Assembly (NCBI GenBank): GCA_027422505.1
Contig: JAPQWV010000355.1
Span: 62,001-126,000 of the forward strand
Reading direction: 5' to 3'
Origin: Craterostigma plantagineum
Lineage: Eukaryota > Streptophyta > Magnoliopsida > Lamiales > Linderniaceae
DNA: 64,000 nt
Each line of letters begins with the position of its first letter. Within the stretch, counting starts at the first letter, position 1. Below, piece after piece: positions 21,380 through 32,059 of this stretch. The notes under the pieces are model-generated. The model was given only the letters and a program-made list of their open reading frames with translations. It searched no databases and was not told the DNA's origin. A program made the translations under genes and the position numbers.

Positions 21380-22165
21380 GGATGCCCCGTATATCCAACA
21401 TGTGTGGCGAGCATCAGATCTTCCTTATACACTTCTCAAGGGTAGCTTCAAGAGCCCTAAGGACTGCATCGAGCACATGTTGGCTTCTTTACCAAGGAAC
21501 GAACTTGACCATTTCTCACACTCTGCTGGTCATTATGGTGGAGTCGTAACCAGTGCATCATGGAAGGTGTTCAGGTTCCCACAAACACGATTTTCCTTTG
21601 GGCAAGGGAAGCTTGTGTGTTTGAAAACAACTGATAGGCCACAAAACAAACAAACCTCGGATAGTTGGTTGCCCCAACCACCCTTAATGATCAATATTAA
21701 TATTGATGGTGCCCTTCACTACAGAAGAAATGGTGCGTCTATTGGTATTGTAGCTCGAGATGAAACTGGGATGGTCCACCGGTGACGCACTTGATTCTTT
21801 GATGGTTGTCTCGATCCCGAGATGGCCGAGGCTTTGGCTCCTCGTGAAGCTATACACTACGCTACGCTATAAGAAGGAACTGGACGAACAGGATTATCGA
21901 GGGTGATTCAGCATCAGTAGTTAAGAATCTTGCTAAAGGGAGTACTGACTCGTCATCAGTTGGAAGCATCCTTATTGGCTGCATTGCTATGTGTCACCCC
22001 CTCAATAGTATCAATTTCTCCTTAGGCGATCTTGCAATAACATTGCTCCTTATCTAGCCAAAATCTTTAGGGCTTAATGGTGAGGGTCTGTCTTCACCCA
22101 CTCAATATATGGATAATGCCGTTCACGATGAATCTATCTCAATATAACGACGTTATTTGATTTAA
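21380..22165 (+). pseudogene. LINE 3' end: RNase H-like (RVT_3) relic with poly-A tail
   Basis: The open part at 21,402-21,785 contains ININIDGALHYRRNGASIG and IVARDETGMVHR, the first strand of a plant-type RNase H domain (RVT_3) found at the C-terminus of LINE reverse transcriptases. Past a frameshift the blocks EGDSASVVKNLAKGS and SILIGCIAMCHPLNSINF continue the same domain to about 22,060. The copy ends in an A-run at 22,161-22,171 after TTATTTGATTT, as expected for a retroposed LINE end. Stops and shifts make it inactive. A host RNase H pseudogene is the alternative. Confidence 0.7.
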
Positions 22166-22240
22166 AAAAAAAAACACCATTTGCATTTGGATAGTTTAAA
22201 AGCGTTCGGCTGTAAAAACTTGAACTTCAGGTTTAACAAC

Positions 22241-22503
22241 TACCTCCGTCCCACTAATTTCTTCCCATCTTTCTATTTCGGGCGTCCCACATAATTCTTC
22301 CCATTTCCATTTTTGGTAAAAAATTATCCCACTAATTAAAGTAATTACACCATTAATATTAAAAAAAGTCTTCTTGATTTGCGTATCTACTGATAACTTT
22401 TCTCTCTCCATACCTCAAAAGGTGTAATGTAATATTAAAATAATGTGGTTTCTTAATCGTGCCCATTAATCTTTGGGAAGAATTAGCCGGGACAGAGGAA
22501 GTA
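22241..22503. mobile_element. Stowaway (Tc1/mariner-like) MITE
   Basis: The terminal sequence TACCTCCGTCCCAC on the left and GGGACAGAGGAAGTA on the right are the well-known Stowaway ends (CTCCCTCCGTCCC type) with TA at each border. Length about 263 bp, A/T-rich, non-coding. Confidence 0.85.
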
Positions 22504-23727
22504 TTTTTCAATGCGCTAATTTAAAAACGGCATCTATTACTATTATAAAAGTGTCGTCATGTCTAGTTTCAGATGTAGGTATCCCATCATATATTTAGTA
22601 TCATACTTTATTGCATGCAGCTTGCATTTATCGGTTGTGGGTTTCCAGCTGGCTTTGCACTATTTATTTGCTGTCAAGAGTAACGATTGAGTGATGATGT
22701 CAATTAGTTACGAGAATTCTCGATAGAGAAACTTTGTTATCTTAGAATCGAAAACTGATCGACACGCAGTCTAATATAAATTGCAAGTGCGACAAGTGAT
22801 AAAATAAAACGAATACTTAATTTCTATCACCGACGTGCGACAGGCAGTGGGCCTACATTAGCAGTGTAGCAAAGTGAGTAAACGAGTGTCGAATACGAGG
22901 AATAAAATTGATTACTAGTAATAACCTACTGACTCGATTTCTAGCCTAAATAAAGTATGCAGATTGTTATACGAACTAACCTAACAGACCAATCTTAAAG
23001 CAACGAGGGATTAAGAGAAACCACTAAAAATTGATGTGAGTGCTTTCAAATAATAAAGATGTGCTCCGGATTCGAACCCCGTTAGGTACTATCGATCTAA
23101 GACGATAAATTATCGTTCCTACGTGATCTTGACTAAGTCACAGTAATTTCCTACCCACTCACGAATTTGCTATCGCCCTAGACGCTCGCGGGGATCTAAG
23201 ATTCAATAATTACTAACAGCGAGGATCGAGGAATTGCTTTCGCCATATACTCGATTTCTATCATCTACGAACGGCCTACTCGTTATTAGTTGTCGCCCTA
23301 AACGATTTCCACACATTCACTTTAACACAGACATATTAAAGCGAAGAAACAATTTCATAGATAGATAAATAGTCAAACACACTTGTCACGATAAACATGT
23401 CTTAAATACGATTCGACCTAGCGTTCATCTAATCGCAAACACATAAGGGATTTAGCTACTACGGGGAAAAAACGAAGGAAATAGAAAACAGGGAAGGAAG
23501 ACTCATGATCTTGATATACTGATGGATCTGAGATGGTATCGTGGATGAGGATGCATCTTCGTTCCTCGTTCAATTCGCGTGATTTCGTCGTTGATCCATC
23601 TCTTGCGCTTCACGAGTGGATTCTCCATTCTTGACGTCTCTTTTCGTCTCTGTGTGGATTATGGTTGACTTCTGATCGGTATCCCCTTTTTCTGAGTCGA
23701 ATTTGGGCTTTTATACTGATTTCGTAA
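22504..23727. other. Unassigned spacer, possible retroelement leader
   Basis: No reading frame of interest. The stretch 22,690-23,500 has a pattern often seen in untranslated leaders or LTRs of plant gypsy elements. It includes CTCCGGATTCGAACCCCGTTAGG near 23,065, and recurring CGATT/CGCCCTA words at 23,100-23,330. Boundaries and a second copy are lacking. Confidence 0.3.
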
Positions 23728-23905
23728 GTGTCACGCCTGGGTATTGGCCTTCATGGCCGTGACAATCATCGCGTTGCTTCACGCCGCTCTCTGCCCAGTG
23801 TCGCGGCCAAGTGCACTGGTCTTCATGGCCGTGACAATCTTCGTACTAGCTCTCTGCCCGTCTTCACGGCCTGGTGCATTAGGCTTCACGGCCGTGACAA
23901 TGTTC
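23728..23905 (+). repeat. Tandem CTTCATGGCCGTGACAAT repeat
   Basis: Three copies of a unit containing GGCCTTCATGGCCGTGACAAT or GGCTTCACGGCCGTGACAAT at about 23,746, 23,818 and 23,880 (spacing about 62-72 bp), with related CACGGCC/GCGGCC words between them. The CACGGCCGTG core is palindromic. The open frames across it (GLHGRDN repeats) are products of the repeat and are not called as genes. Confidence 0.6.
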
Positions 23906-24084
23906 TTTCCTTTGCTTGGCCTTTCACTCGCATCAACTGGTAATTCTCTACATGTTTGACCCGCCCTATTGAATGTCTAGTGTTACTATTCTGATCCCAA
24001 GCTACAAGAGCAATGGGGGAACCCGAACAATTTTTGTTCCGCACCGTTTCCGGGGACGTGGAGTCTCCGAGAGACACCGAGTAA

Positions 24085-24150
24085 CCCAACATACAATTCT
24101 GATCGATTGCCTTAGAATTCATGCCTAGGATCAATAGAGCTGATAATCAG
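24085..24150 (+). mobile_element. Copia LTR end fragment (same family as 4.5 kb)
   Basis: ACAATTCTGATCGATTGCC followed by CATGCCTAGGATCA and GCTGATAATCAG matches the last part of the LTR at 4,540-4,605. It is in plus orientation, opposite to the copia coding relic that follows, so the two do not form one intact element. Confidence 0.55.
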
Positions 24151-25220
24151 GGGGGTGGAAATCGCTTTGGAATCACTCATCCCGAATTCCGTCAGCAATT
24201 TCCTTGCTGTATTTCGTCAGGGATACTTGGTCCAGTAACATGTGATCACCTTCGTACTTAATAAGTTGCGTGTTATCAATAGTTTCATTGGAAAATACTA
24301 TGTCAATTAAAAACTTACTTAACCTTTCATACCATGCTCTAGGAGTCTGCTTTAAACCATATAATGGTTTATTTAATTTTAAAACGTGACTTGGAAATCA
24401 TTCTCTAAAAAAACCTGAAGGTTGTTCTACATAAACTTCCTCATTTATAAAACAATTTAAAAATACACTTTTTACGTCCATCTGAAAAAGCGTTTAAAGC
24501 ATGCATATGCAAGTAAGACACGTATGGACTCTAGTCTAGCTACTGGAGCAAAAGTTTCATCGAAATCAATACGTTCCTCCTAGGAATAATCTTTTGCAAC
24601 TAACCTCGCTTTGTTTCTGGTGATAATACTGTGTTCGTCAAGTATGTTGCGAAATACCCATTTTGTTCCTATGGTGGATTTTTTTGCCTGGTCTTTCTAC
24701 AAGTGTACACACTTGGCTCTTTTCGAACTGTGATAGCTCGTCCTCCATGGAAGAGACCCATGATATATCGTCTAGAGCTCCATGGACCGTTTTTTGTTCC
24801 ATCATTGAAAGCAGTACATCTCGAGATTCCTTTGTATCCTGATTTCGTGCAGTTGCTCGAGTTTTTATTCCAGATTCGATATTCATTATCACTTGATCTG
24901 CTGGATGACTGGAAGCATGTTTGAATTTTCGGCGTTGTTGTTCATCAGCCTCTGGTTCCAGTGTATCAATGTTCTCGTCTGTTGGAATATCGTCCTCACT
25001 ATCCTTAGTACACTGTAATTCTTCGCATGGCAAATCTATACCTTCCTCATCAGTAGTAAGCGTTAGACAACTCATCAAAAGTAACATATATGGATTCTTG
25101 AACAGTTTGCTTCCTTTCGTTATAAACACGATAGGCCTTAAAATGAAGACTGTAACCAAGGAATATCCCTTCACCTACCTTAGAGTCAAATTTTCCTCTC
25201 TTATCTCTATAGTTTAAAAA
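24150..25220 (-). pseudogene. Ty1/copia integrase-end to reverse transcriptase relic
   Basis: Minus-strand blocks: integrase tail near 25,270-25,100 (YSLHFKAYRVYNERKQTV, then SIYVTFDE), linker with PADQVIMNIESG near 24,900, RT start ALDDISWVSSMEDELSQFEK near 24,750, and further RT blocks down to about 24,200 (DVKSVFLN-like, EEVYVEQPSGFF, VKELLTEFGMSDSK-like). Many shifts and stops. At 25,220 it is cut by the left edge of the gypsy LTR. Confidence 0.8.
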
Positions 25221-27409
25221 TATGAAAGTCGGGTAAGATAGGTAGATGAAAAACCCTAATATCTGAATTTTCATTTAATACTAACATCCTAATTATATTG
25301 TTCAGGATGAAGTTTGGAGGATTTTATTTAGACGAATTATGAGTAAACTAGATATAAGAACGATTTAGTACAACTCTTCGGGTGGAAAGTAAGTTTGGAC
25401 ATCTAATTTAGTATTGATCCTTATTAGTTCATATGTTCTTCAATAAGAATTCTCGTATTCAAGAGGTTAGAGATAAATTTTTATTCTGAAAACCCTAACT
25501 TCTAGGTTTAAGTTTATGCTAACCCAACCGCTTAAATTCATACTTCTTAAGTCTGAAGGTTAATCAAGTTGAAATCATTTTTGTAGCAAAACAATATTCG
25601 TATAGACAAAAGCTCTAAGAGTCTGAAATTTTGAGCATTCAATTAGGTAATTCTCAGATGGATTGAAGAGATGTCGAACTTGTTTTAGGGAAAAGACTTG
25701 AAATTATTATTTCGTATGGATAGGAATTTTGTTTTTTATTGATTTTTTTTTAATCTTGAAGAAACATATCGAAATTTCTATATATATAACATGCGACATC
25801 TATCCAAAGCATACATCTCAAAATCTCTGACACCTTTGTGCATTATTTAATTCGAAATCTTAGTGTAGTGACTAATCAAATGTCGAATTGACTACTCTTT
25901 TAGATCTCGAATCATGTATTATTTAAGCTCGAGATTTCTTTATATTGTAAAGTCGAAATCCATCCTAAGGTACATATCGAGATTTACGCCTAGGTCTTGT
26001 CGAGATTTTATATGTATCTGAATATACTTCAAAGCTCGAAATCATGTATTATGCAAGACTCGACATCTACCTTGTTGGAATATCGATATTTTTGCTATAA
26101 TAACTCTTCGACATCTTAGGTATAATATCAATATATATATAATATAAGAGCTTAAATCGTTGCTTGTCTTATGTCGAGGTTTATATCTAAACCATACCGA
26201 CATTCATCTTGAAGATTTATATCAGTTCTAAATTTTAGGGTTTTGAGATTATAGAAGTCGAAACTAGGGTTTTCAAATTAAGCCGATTTCATAAAATAAT
26301 AATTAGACTAACAAACCCTAATGTTATATTTTCAATATTTAGGGTTCGAAGGTTAGCATTTACAGTACGATAAGCTAATAGCTAAGGATACCAGGTAAGT
26401 GGGAATTTCAACTACATAATTATTTGTATGTACTTGAATTACGTGACTATGTGCTTGGTTTATATTATTACGTGACTTATTTGACATGCTTCTGCATGAT
26501 AAATATTTACGGTATTAATTCACGTTGCATATTCATATGCATGCACGAGGCACTTGGGGTCTTATCGTCTGAGGGCGAATGATATTTGCCGATATAGGCA
26601 TTTGATGTCGACTCGCAGTTGAGTCAGGGCTACTTCTATGGCACTATGACGGCGTGGTGCGTCGTCGGTTATATTAGATATTTATTTGGGCTTCTGCCCT
26701 GTTTATTTTATTTGGGCTGATGCCCTGATAGCGGAGGGATGCGACCTGGAGGGTGCGACCTGGGAAGGAGCGACCTAGGGGTGAACCCTAGCGTAGGCTA
26801 ACCAGCGTAGGCTACCAGCGTGGGCTACCGCACGGCAGAGGGGACGACCTGGGAGGGTGCGACCTAGGGAAACCTAGCGTAGGCTACCCAGCGTAGTCGC
26901 TGCCACGTTTATCCGTGTTGGATTAGAGCTCTTTATGGTGCATAGCAAGTTAGCCGAGGGCCCTGAGAGATATGAGATTGAGTTTGATTTACGAGGTGTG
27001 GGATGCATTGGCGCGGATGCCTTTGCGGGGTTTTCACGTTCACGACACTGCATATTCCTACTTACTGAGCTTTATAGCTCACCCCTTACTTTATGTGTTG
27101 TAGGTGCACGCGACCACGGTGCGTGATCGCTTTTGATGGCAAGGCTTACCTTTTGAAGCTTCCAGCGACTTTTGGGGGTGGTGTGTACATAGATGCGACC
27201 TGTGTGGCCGGGCGTTAGGGTTTCTTTTGCTTCGCGTTTATACACTTCCCGTGTATATAGAGTTGGAGCGATATTTTGAGCATGTATAGAATGAATTCCT
27301 TTATATAAAGGAAAAATTTAATACGCATTCTTGCGTATTTGTTTACTTTATATTATACTTAGTCACGTAAGATAACGTTAGAAAGAGTAGTAGATGGCGG
27401 GGCGCCACA
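25221..27409 (+). mobile_element. 5' LTR of the Tekay-like gypsy element, 5'-truncated
   Basis: This block is nearly identical to 33,047-35,239. It lacks the first 987 bp present in the 3' LTR and starts abruptly inside the LTR at TATGAAAGTCGGG, directly against copia debris. It ends with GGGGCGCCACA just before the primer-binding site. By eye the two copies differ at roughly twenty sites including one-base indels. Inside, 26,735-26,900 has short repeats GTGCGACCTGGG and AGCGTAGGCTACC. The 63-codon frame at 26,935-27,126 is conserved only because the LTRs are near-identical. Confidence 0.9.
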
Positions 27410-27412
27410 GGG

Positions 27413-27424
27413 TGGTATCAGAGC
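27413..27424 (+). promoter_or_regulatory. Gypsy primer-binding site (tRNA-iMet)
   Basis: TGGTATCAGAGC, a perfect complement of the initiator tRNA-Met 3' end, three bases after the LTR end GCCACA. Confidence 0.9.
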
Positions 27425-27568
27425 TTCGGTTGCAGGTTCTGTAGACTGTCTATGTACACACACTCAAAAGCGTGGAAGCAGCCTTGCTAGTGAGTTTTTG
27501 TTCCTGTTATTTTTGTTTGTGTTGCATAATTTATTGGCCTTAGGGACATCAGGGTAGGAATATTTACG

Positions 27569-30500
27569 ATGGGTAGAACAAGAAGTGAAGGCAGTGGGAG
27601 CTCCAATCGGGTAAAGAACCCGAAACACCGACTGATAATCGTGACGCTGCTATTCTCCAACTTACGGAGTTAGTGCGTCAGCAATCTGCCCAAATCCAAG
27701 AATTAATCCAACAGCGAAACACTGAAGGGCAGCAAACTAGCGGACCTTCCCAGGCAGAAAGAATCGAGATAGTTGGGGAAAGGTTTCGCAAACTTAATCC
27801 GCCTACATTCGAAGATGCCATCGATCCCACGTCAGCGGAGGATTGGCTAAGGACCCTTGAAAGTATGTTTCAGTACAGCCGCATACCCGAGGAAGAGAAA
27901 GTGTTATGTGCTGCATTTCTACTGCGGGAAGCGCAGGCCATTGGTGGGACACTATCATGGCAATCGAGGACCCGATCGCGATGAGCTGGGATCGTTTCAA
28001 AGAACTCTTCAGGAGTAAGTACTTTACTGCTCCAGTGCGAGCCCAGAGAATGAATGAGTTTATTAATCTTCGCCAGGGGCCGATGACAGTGGCGGAGTAC
28101 ATCCGCAAATTTGAACAGTTGTCGAGGTTTGCCACTCACATGGTTAGCACTGATGCCCTGAAGATCGAACGCTTTTTGGAGGGCCTGAAGCCAGAATTGT
28201 ATCGCGACGTAAATATGGCCGGACTTCAGGGAGCCACATACGCTCAAGTTGCGGAGAGGGCATTAGTTGCTGAACAGGCCGAAACCAGAATCATTCGTGC
28301 ACAAGAGGCAAAGAGAAAATTTGTTCAAGGAACGCAGTGGAGTGGAGGAAACCAGAAGAAGCGGTTTTTCGTGAAGGGCGCAAAGCCCAATTTCCAGAAT
28401 AGACCTGGACCAACCCAACAACCAAATCAGATACCACCAAGGTTTCCCGCACCAGTACCAAATTGTCCAAGGTGTGGGAGACGACATTTTGGTAACTGTC
28501 CTCCACAGACTAATAACTGCTTCAGATGTGGAAGGCCAGGACATTATGCGAAACAATGCCCGGAGAACACTTCTGGAAGTCAGCTGCAAGCCAGGTGAGG
28601 CCACCAACTGTACCAGCTCGTGTATATACCATGACATCCGAGGAAGCAGAGACCGATCCGTCAGTAGTAGCAGGTACCTTATCTATACACCATACCCCGA
28701 CATGCATATTAATAGACTCAGGAGCCTCGCATTCATTTGCATCATCTAAATACGTGGCGAGACTTGGGATTACACCTCAGCAATCTGATTGTGAGTATAA
28801 CGTAACTATTCCACATGGGGCTTCGACCCGAACTAGCCTAATCTTACGAGATTGCCCAGTATTAGTTAGTAATAGAGAACTACCTGTAGACCTCATAATC
28901 ATTCCGATGAACGATTATGAAGTAATCTTAGGAATGGACTGGCTGTCTAAATATGGGGCTGTGATCGATTGTAACCACAAGACAGTCACGTTCAGCTTAG
29001 AGAAAAGTGAACCATTCGTCTTTACTGGAACGGTTAAAGGTATTCCGAAGATTTCAGCGTTGAAGGCACGACGTTTGATCAAGGCAGGATGCGAAGCCTA
29101 TTTTGTCTTCGCTGTGACATCTGAAGAGAGTCAATCTCCGAAATTAGAAGAGATTCCAGTGGTTCGAGAATTTTCTGATGTTTTTCCTGAAGACTTACCA
29201 GGACTCCCTCCTGATCGTGAAATTCAGTTCACGATAAACTTAATACATGGAGCTGGACCTATTTCAAAAGCCCCTATCGATTAGCTCCTGCAGAATTGAA
29301 AGAATTGAAGGAACAGCTGGATGAACTACTACATAAGGGATTCATTCAGCCAAGTTTTTCACCTTGGGGAGCACCGGTTCTATTCGTTAAGAAGAAAGAT
29401 GGATCGATGCGACTCTGCATCGATTACAGGGAGTTGAACAAGATCACAATCAAGAACAAGTACCCTCTACCCAGAATTGATGATCTATTTGATCAATTAC
29501 AAGGCGCGACGGTATTTTCGAAAATAGATCTAAGGTCGGGATACCACCAGTTGAAGATTCGAGGGGAAGATATCCCGAAGACGGCTTTCAGTACCCGATA
29601 CGGGCACTATGAGTTCCTAGTCATGCCTTTTGGGCTGACTAATGCGCCAGCGGCGTTCATGGACCTAATGAATCGCGTGTTCAAGCCATTTCTCGACAAG
29701 TTTGTCATCGTATTTATCGATGACATCCTTATCTATTCTAAGACAAAGGACGAACATGAACAACACTTAAAATCGTTCTTGAGATATTACGAGAGAACGA
29801 GTTATATGCTAAATTCAAGAAATGCGAGTTCTGGCTGAATCAAGTCGCATTCTTAGGACACGTCATCTCGGGAGCAGGAATTTCTGTGGACCCAAGCAAG
29901 ATCGAAGCTATAAATAATTGGCCCCAACCAACCAATGTCACTGAAATACGTAGTTTTCTTGGCCTAGCGGGGTATTACAGAAAATTTATTAAAGACTTCT
30001 CGAAGATCGCCTCAACATTAACAAAGTTGACGAAGAAGAATACCCCATTTCACTGGAGCGACGCGTGCGAACAGAGTTTTCAGGAATTAAAGAAACGACT
30101 CACCTCGGCCCCAGTTCTGACAATACCCACAGGGACCGGAGGATATTCAGTATACAGTGATGCATCGAAAAGCGGACTGGGATGCGTTCTAATGCAAAAT
30201 GGAAAGGTTGTTGCGTACGCTTCACGACAGCTAAAGGACTACGAGAAAAACTATCCAACACACGATCTAGAACTCGCCGCAGTAGTCTTTGCTCTGAAGA
30301 TTTGGAGGCACTACCTATACGGTGAACGATGCGAAATTTACACAGACCACAAGAGTCTGAAGTACTTCTTCACCCAAAAGGAGTTAAATATGAGACAACG
30401 ACGGTGGCTGGAGCTTGTTAAAGATTACGACTGCGTAATTAATTACCACCCAGGCAAAGCAAATGTGGTCGCCGACGCATTAAGCCGAAAAGTTGTGAGC

Positions 30501-32005
30501 GCGGAGCTACAACGACTCGGGGTGGAAATTGTACAACTGGGCGAAGTTGAAGCGAAATTGGCGGCACTAACCCTCCAACCTACATTAATAGAGCAGATCA
30601 GGAATGCGCAAGAAAAGGATGAATTCTATTTGAAGATTAAAGGCGTACAAAAAGAAGAAATGCCCTCTGATTTTGAAATACGAGAAAATGGAAGCTTATA
30701 TTTCAAGAATCGTTTATACGTTCCGAACGACGCAGAGCTTCGAAGAACTATCATGACAGAGGCACACGCTACGACTTATTCCGTACACCCAGGAGCTACA
30801 AAAATGTATCGAGATTTACGAAACAACTATTGGTGGCCAGGAATGAAGAGAGATATTGCAATGTTCGTAGGTCAATGCCTGACTTGCCAACAGATAAAAG
30901 CAGAACACCAACGACCAGCAGGGACATTACAGTCTTTGCCAATACCCGAATGGAAATGGGACCACATCACGATGGATTTCGTCGTTGGCTTGCCGAAAAC
31001 AGTGAAAGGCCACGACGCCATTTGGGTAATCGTTGATCGATTAACCAAATCTGCCCACTTTTTGCCGATCAACTCGACATTCTCCTTGGAGCGATACGCT
31101 GAATTATATGTTCAAGAGATAGTTTCGACTACACGGAGTTCCAATTTCGATCATTCCCGACCGAGACTCAAGATTCCTGTCTAAGTTCTGGATGAGTTTG
31201 CAGAAGGCACTGGGAACCAAGCTTTCTTTCAGTACTGCCTATCATCCCCAAACCGACGGGCAGTCAGAACGAACAATCCAGACATTGGAAGATATGTTAA
31301 GGGCGTGCGTACTCGATTTTAAAGGGAATTGGAGCCGATATCTTCCATTGATCGAATTCTCTTACAACAACAGCTATCACGCGACGATTGGAATGGCTCC
31401 TTATGAAGCTCTATACGGATGCAAATGCAGATCTCCGATTCATTGGGATGAAGTTGGTGAACGGGCAATTTTAGGCCCTGATATGGTGCAAGAAATGACG
31501 GAAGCCATTTCAAAGATACGTGAAAGAATGTGAACGGCCCAGAGTAGACAGAAGAGTTATGCGGACCAAAAGCGAAGACCGTTACAGTTTACAACAGATG
31601 ATTGGGTATTCCTAAAGGTATCCCCAATGAAAGGCGTAAAACGATTCGGAAAGAAAGGCAAGTTGAGCCCGAGATACATAGGACCGTTCCGGATACTTAA
31701 GAAAGTAGGCGAAGTAGCTTATCAACTAGAGTTACCAGCTTCATTAGCTCAGATTCACGACGTCTTCCACATATCGACGTTAAGAAAATACGTCGGAGAT
31801 CCCAGTCATGTATTGAACAACGAAAGTTTTCACCAACAACTCAAGCCCGACTTGAGTTATGAGGAAAGACCAGTAGAAATTTTGATGCACGAAGTAAAGC
31901 AATTGCGGAATAAGGAGATCCCATTAGTAAAAGTATTGTGGCAAAATCAGTCAACAGAAGAAGCTACGTGGAACGGGAAGATGACATGAGAAACCACTAC
32001 CCTGA
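27569..32005 (+). pseudogene. Ty3/gypsy (Tekay/Del chromovirus) Gag-Pol, frameshifted
   Basis: Gag starts at ATG 27,569 (MGRTRSEGSGSSN). It has a retrotrans_gag domain near 27,800-28,200 and a CCHC knuckle CFRCGRPGHYAKQC near 28,515. Protease has LIDSGASHSFAS (about 28,710). Reverse transcriptase has [12 protein letters not shown] and the catalytic [10 protein letters not shown] (29,715-29,745). RNase H starts with [13 protein letters not shown] (30,150). Integrase has an HHCC-like zinc region ([14 protein letters not shown]...CLTCQQIK) and [11 protein letters not shown], then [15 protein letters not shown]. The chromodomain-like tail has KVLWQNQSTEEATW. These features fit the Tekay clade. 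Single-base shifts occur near 27,600, 27,940, 28,580, 29,275, 29,772, 31,130 and 31,960, plus one TGA at 31,531. All core residues I checked are present, so the copy is either freshly inactivated or affected by base-call errors. Confidence 0.92.
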
Positions 32006-32046
32006 GCTATTTCTCCCTACCTGATTTCGGGGGCGAAATCCCTTTT

Positions 32047-32059
32047 AAGGGAGGGAGGA
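32047..32059 (+). promoter_or_regulatory. Polypurine tract of the gypsy element
   Basis: AAGGGAGGGAGGA immediately precedes TGTAATACCCGAG, the start of the 3' LTR. It is the usual plus-strand priming site and fixes the LTR start at 32,060. Confidence 0.85.

Noticed and set aside
21402..21785. A host RNase H gene
   Set aside because: The domain is incomplete, shifted and followed by an A-run after the 3' end, which fits a dead LINE better.
23728..23959. GLHGRDN/AFMAVTI repeat proteins
   Set aside because: Overlapping frames of a short tandem DNA repeat, with no conserved frame.
24030..24060. Athila/Ogre-type primer-binding site (GCACCGTTTCCGGGGAC)
   Set aside because: Only loosely similar to the usual GGCGCCGTTGCCGGGGA and no LTR pair was found around it.
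26935..27126. 63-codon frame identical in both gypsy LTRs (also 34,764-34,955)
   Set aside because: Conserved only because the LTRs are near-identical; no domain, and LTRs of this clade are non-coding.
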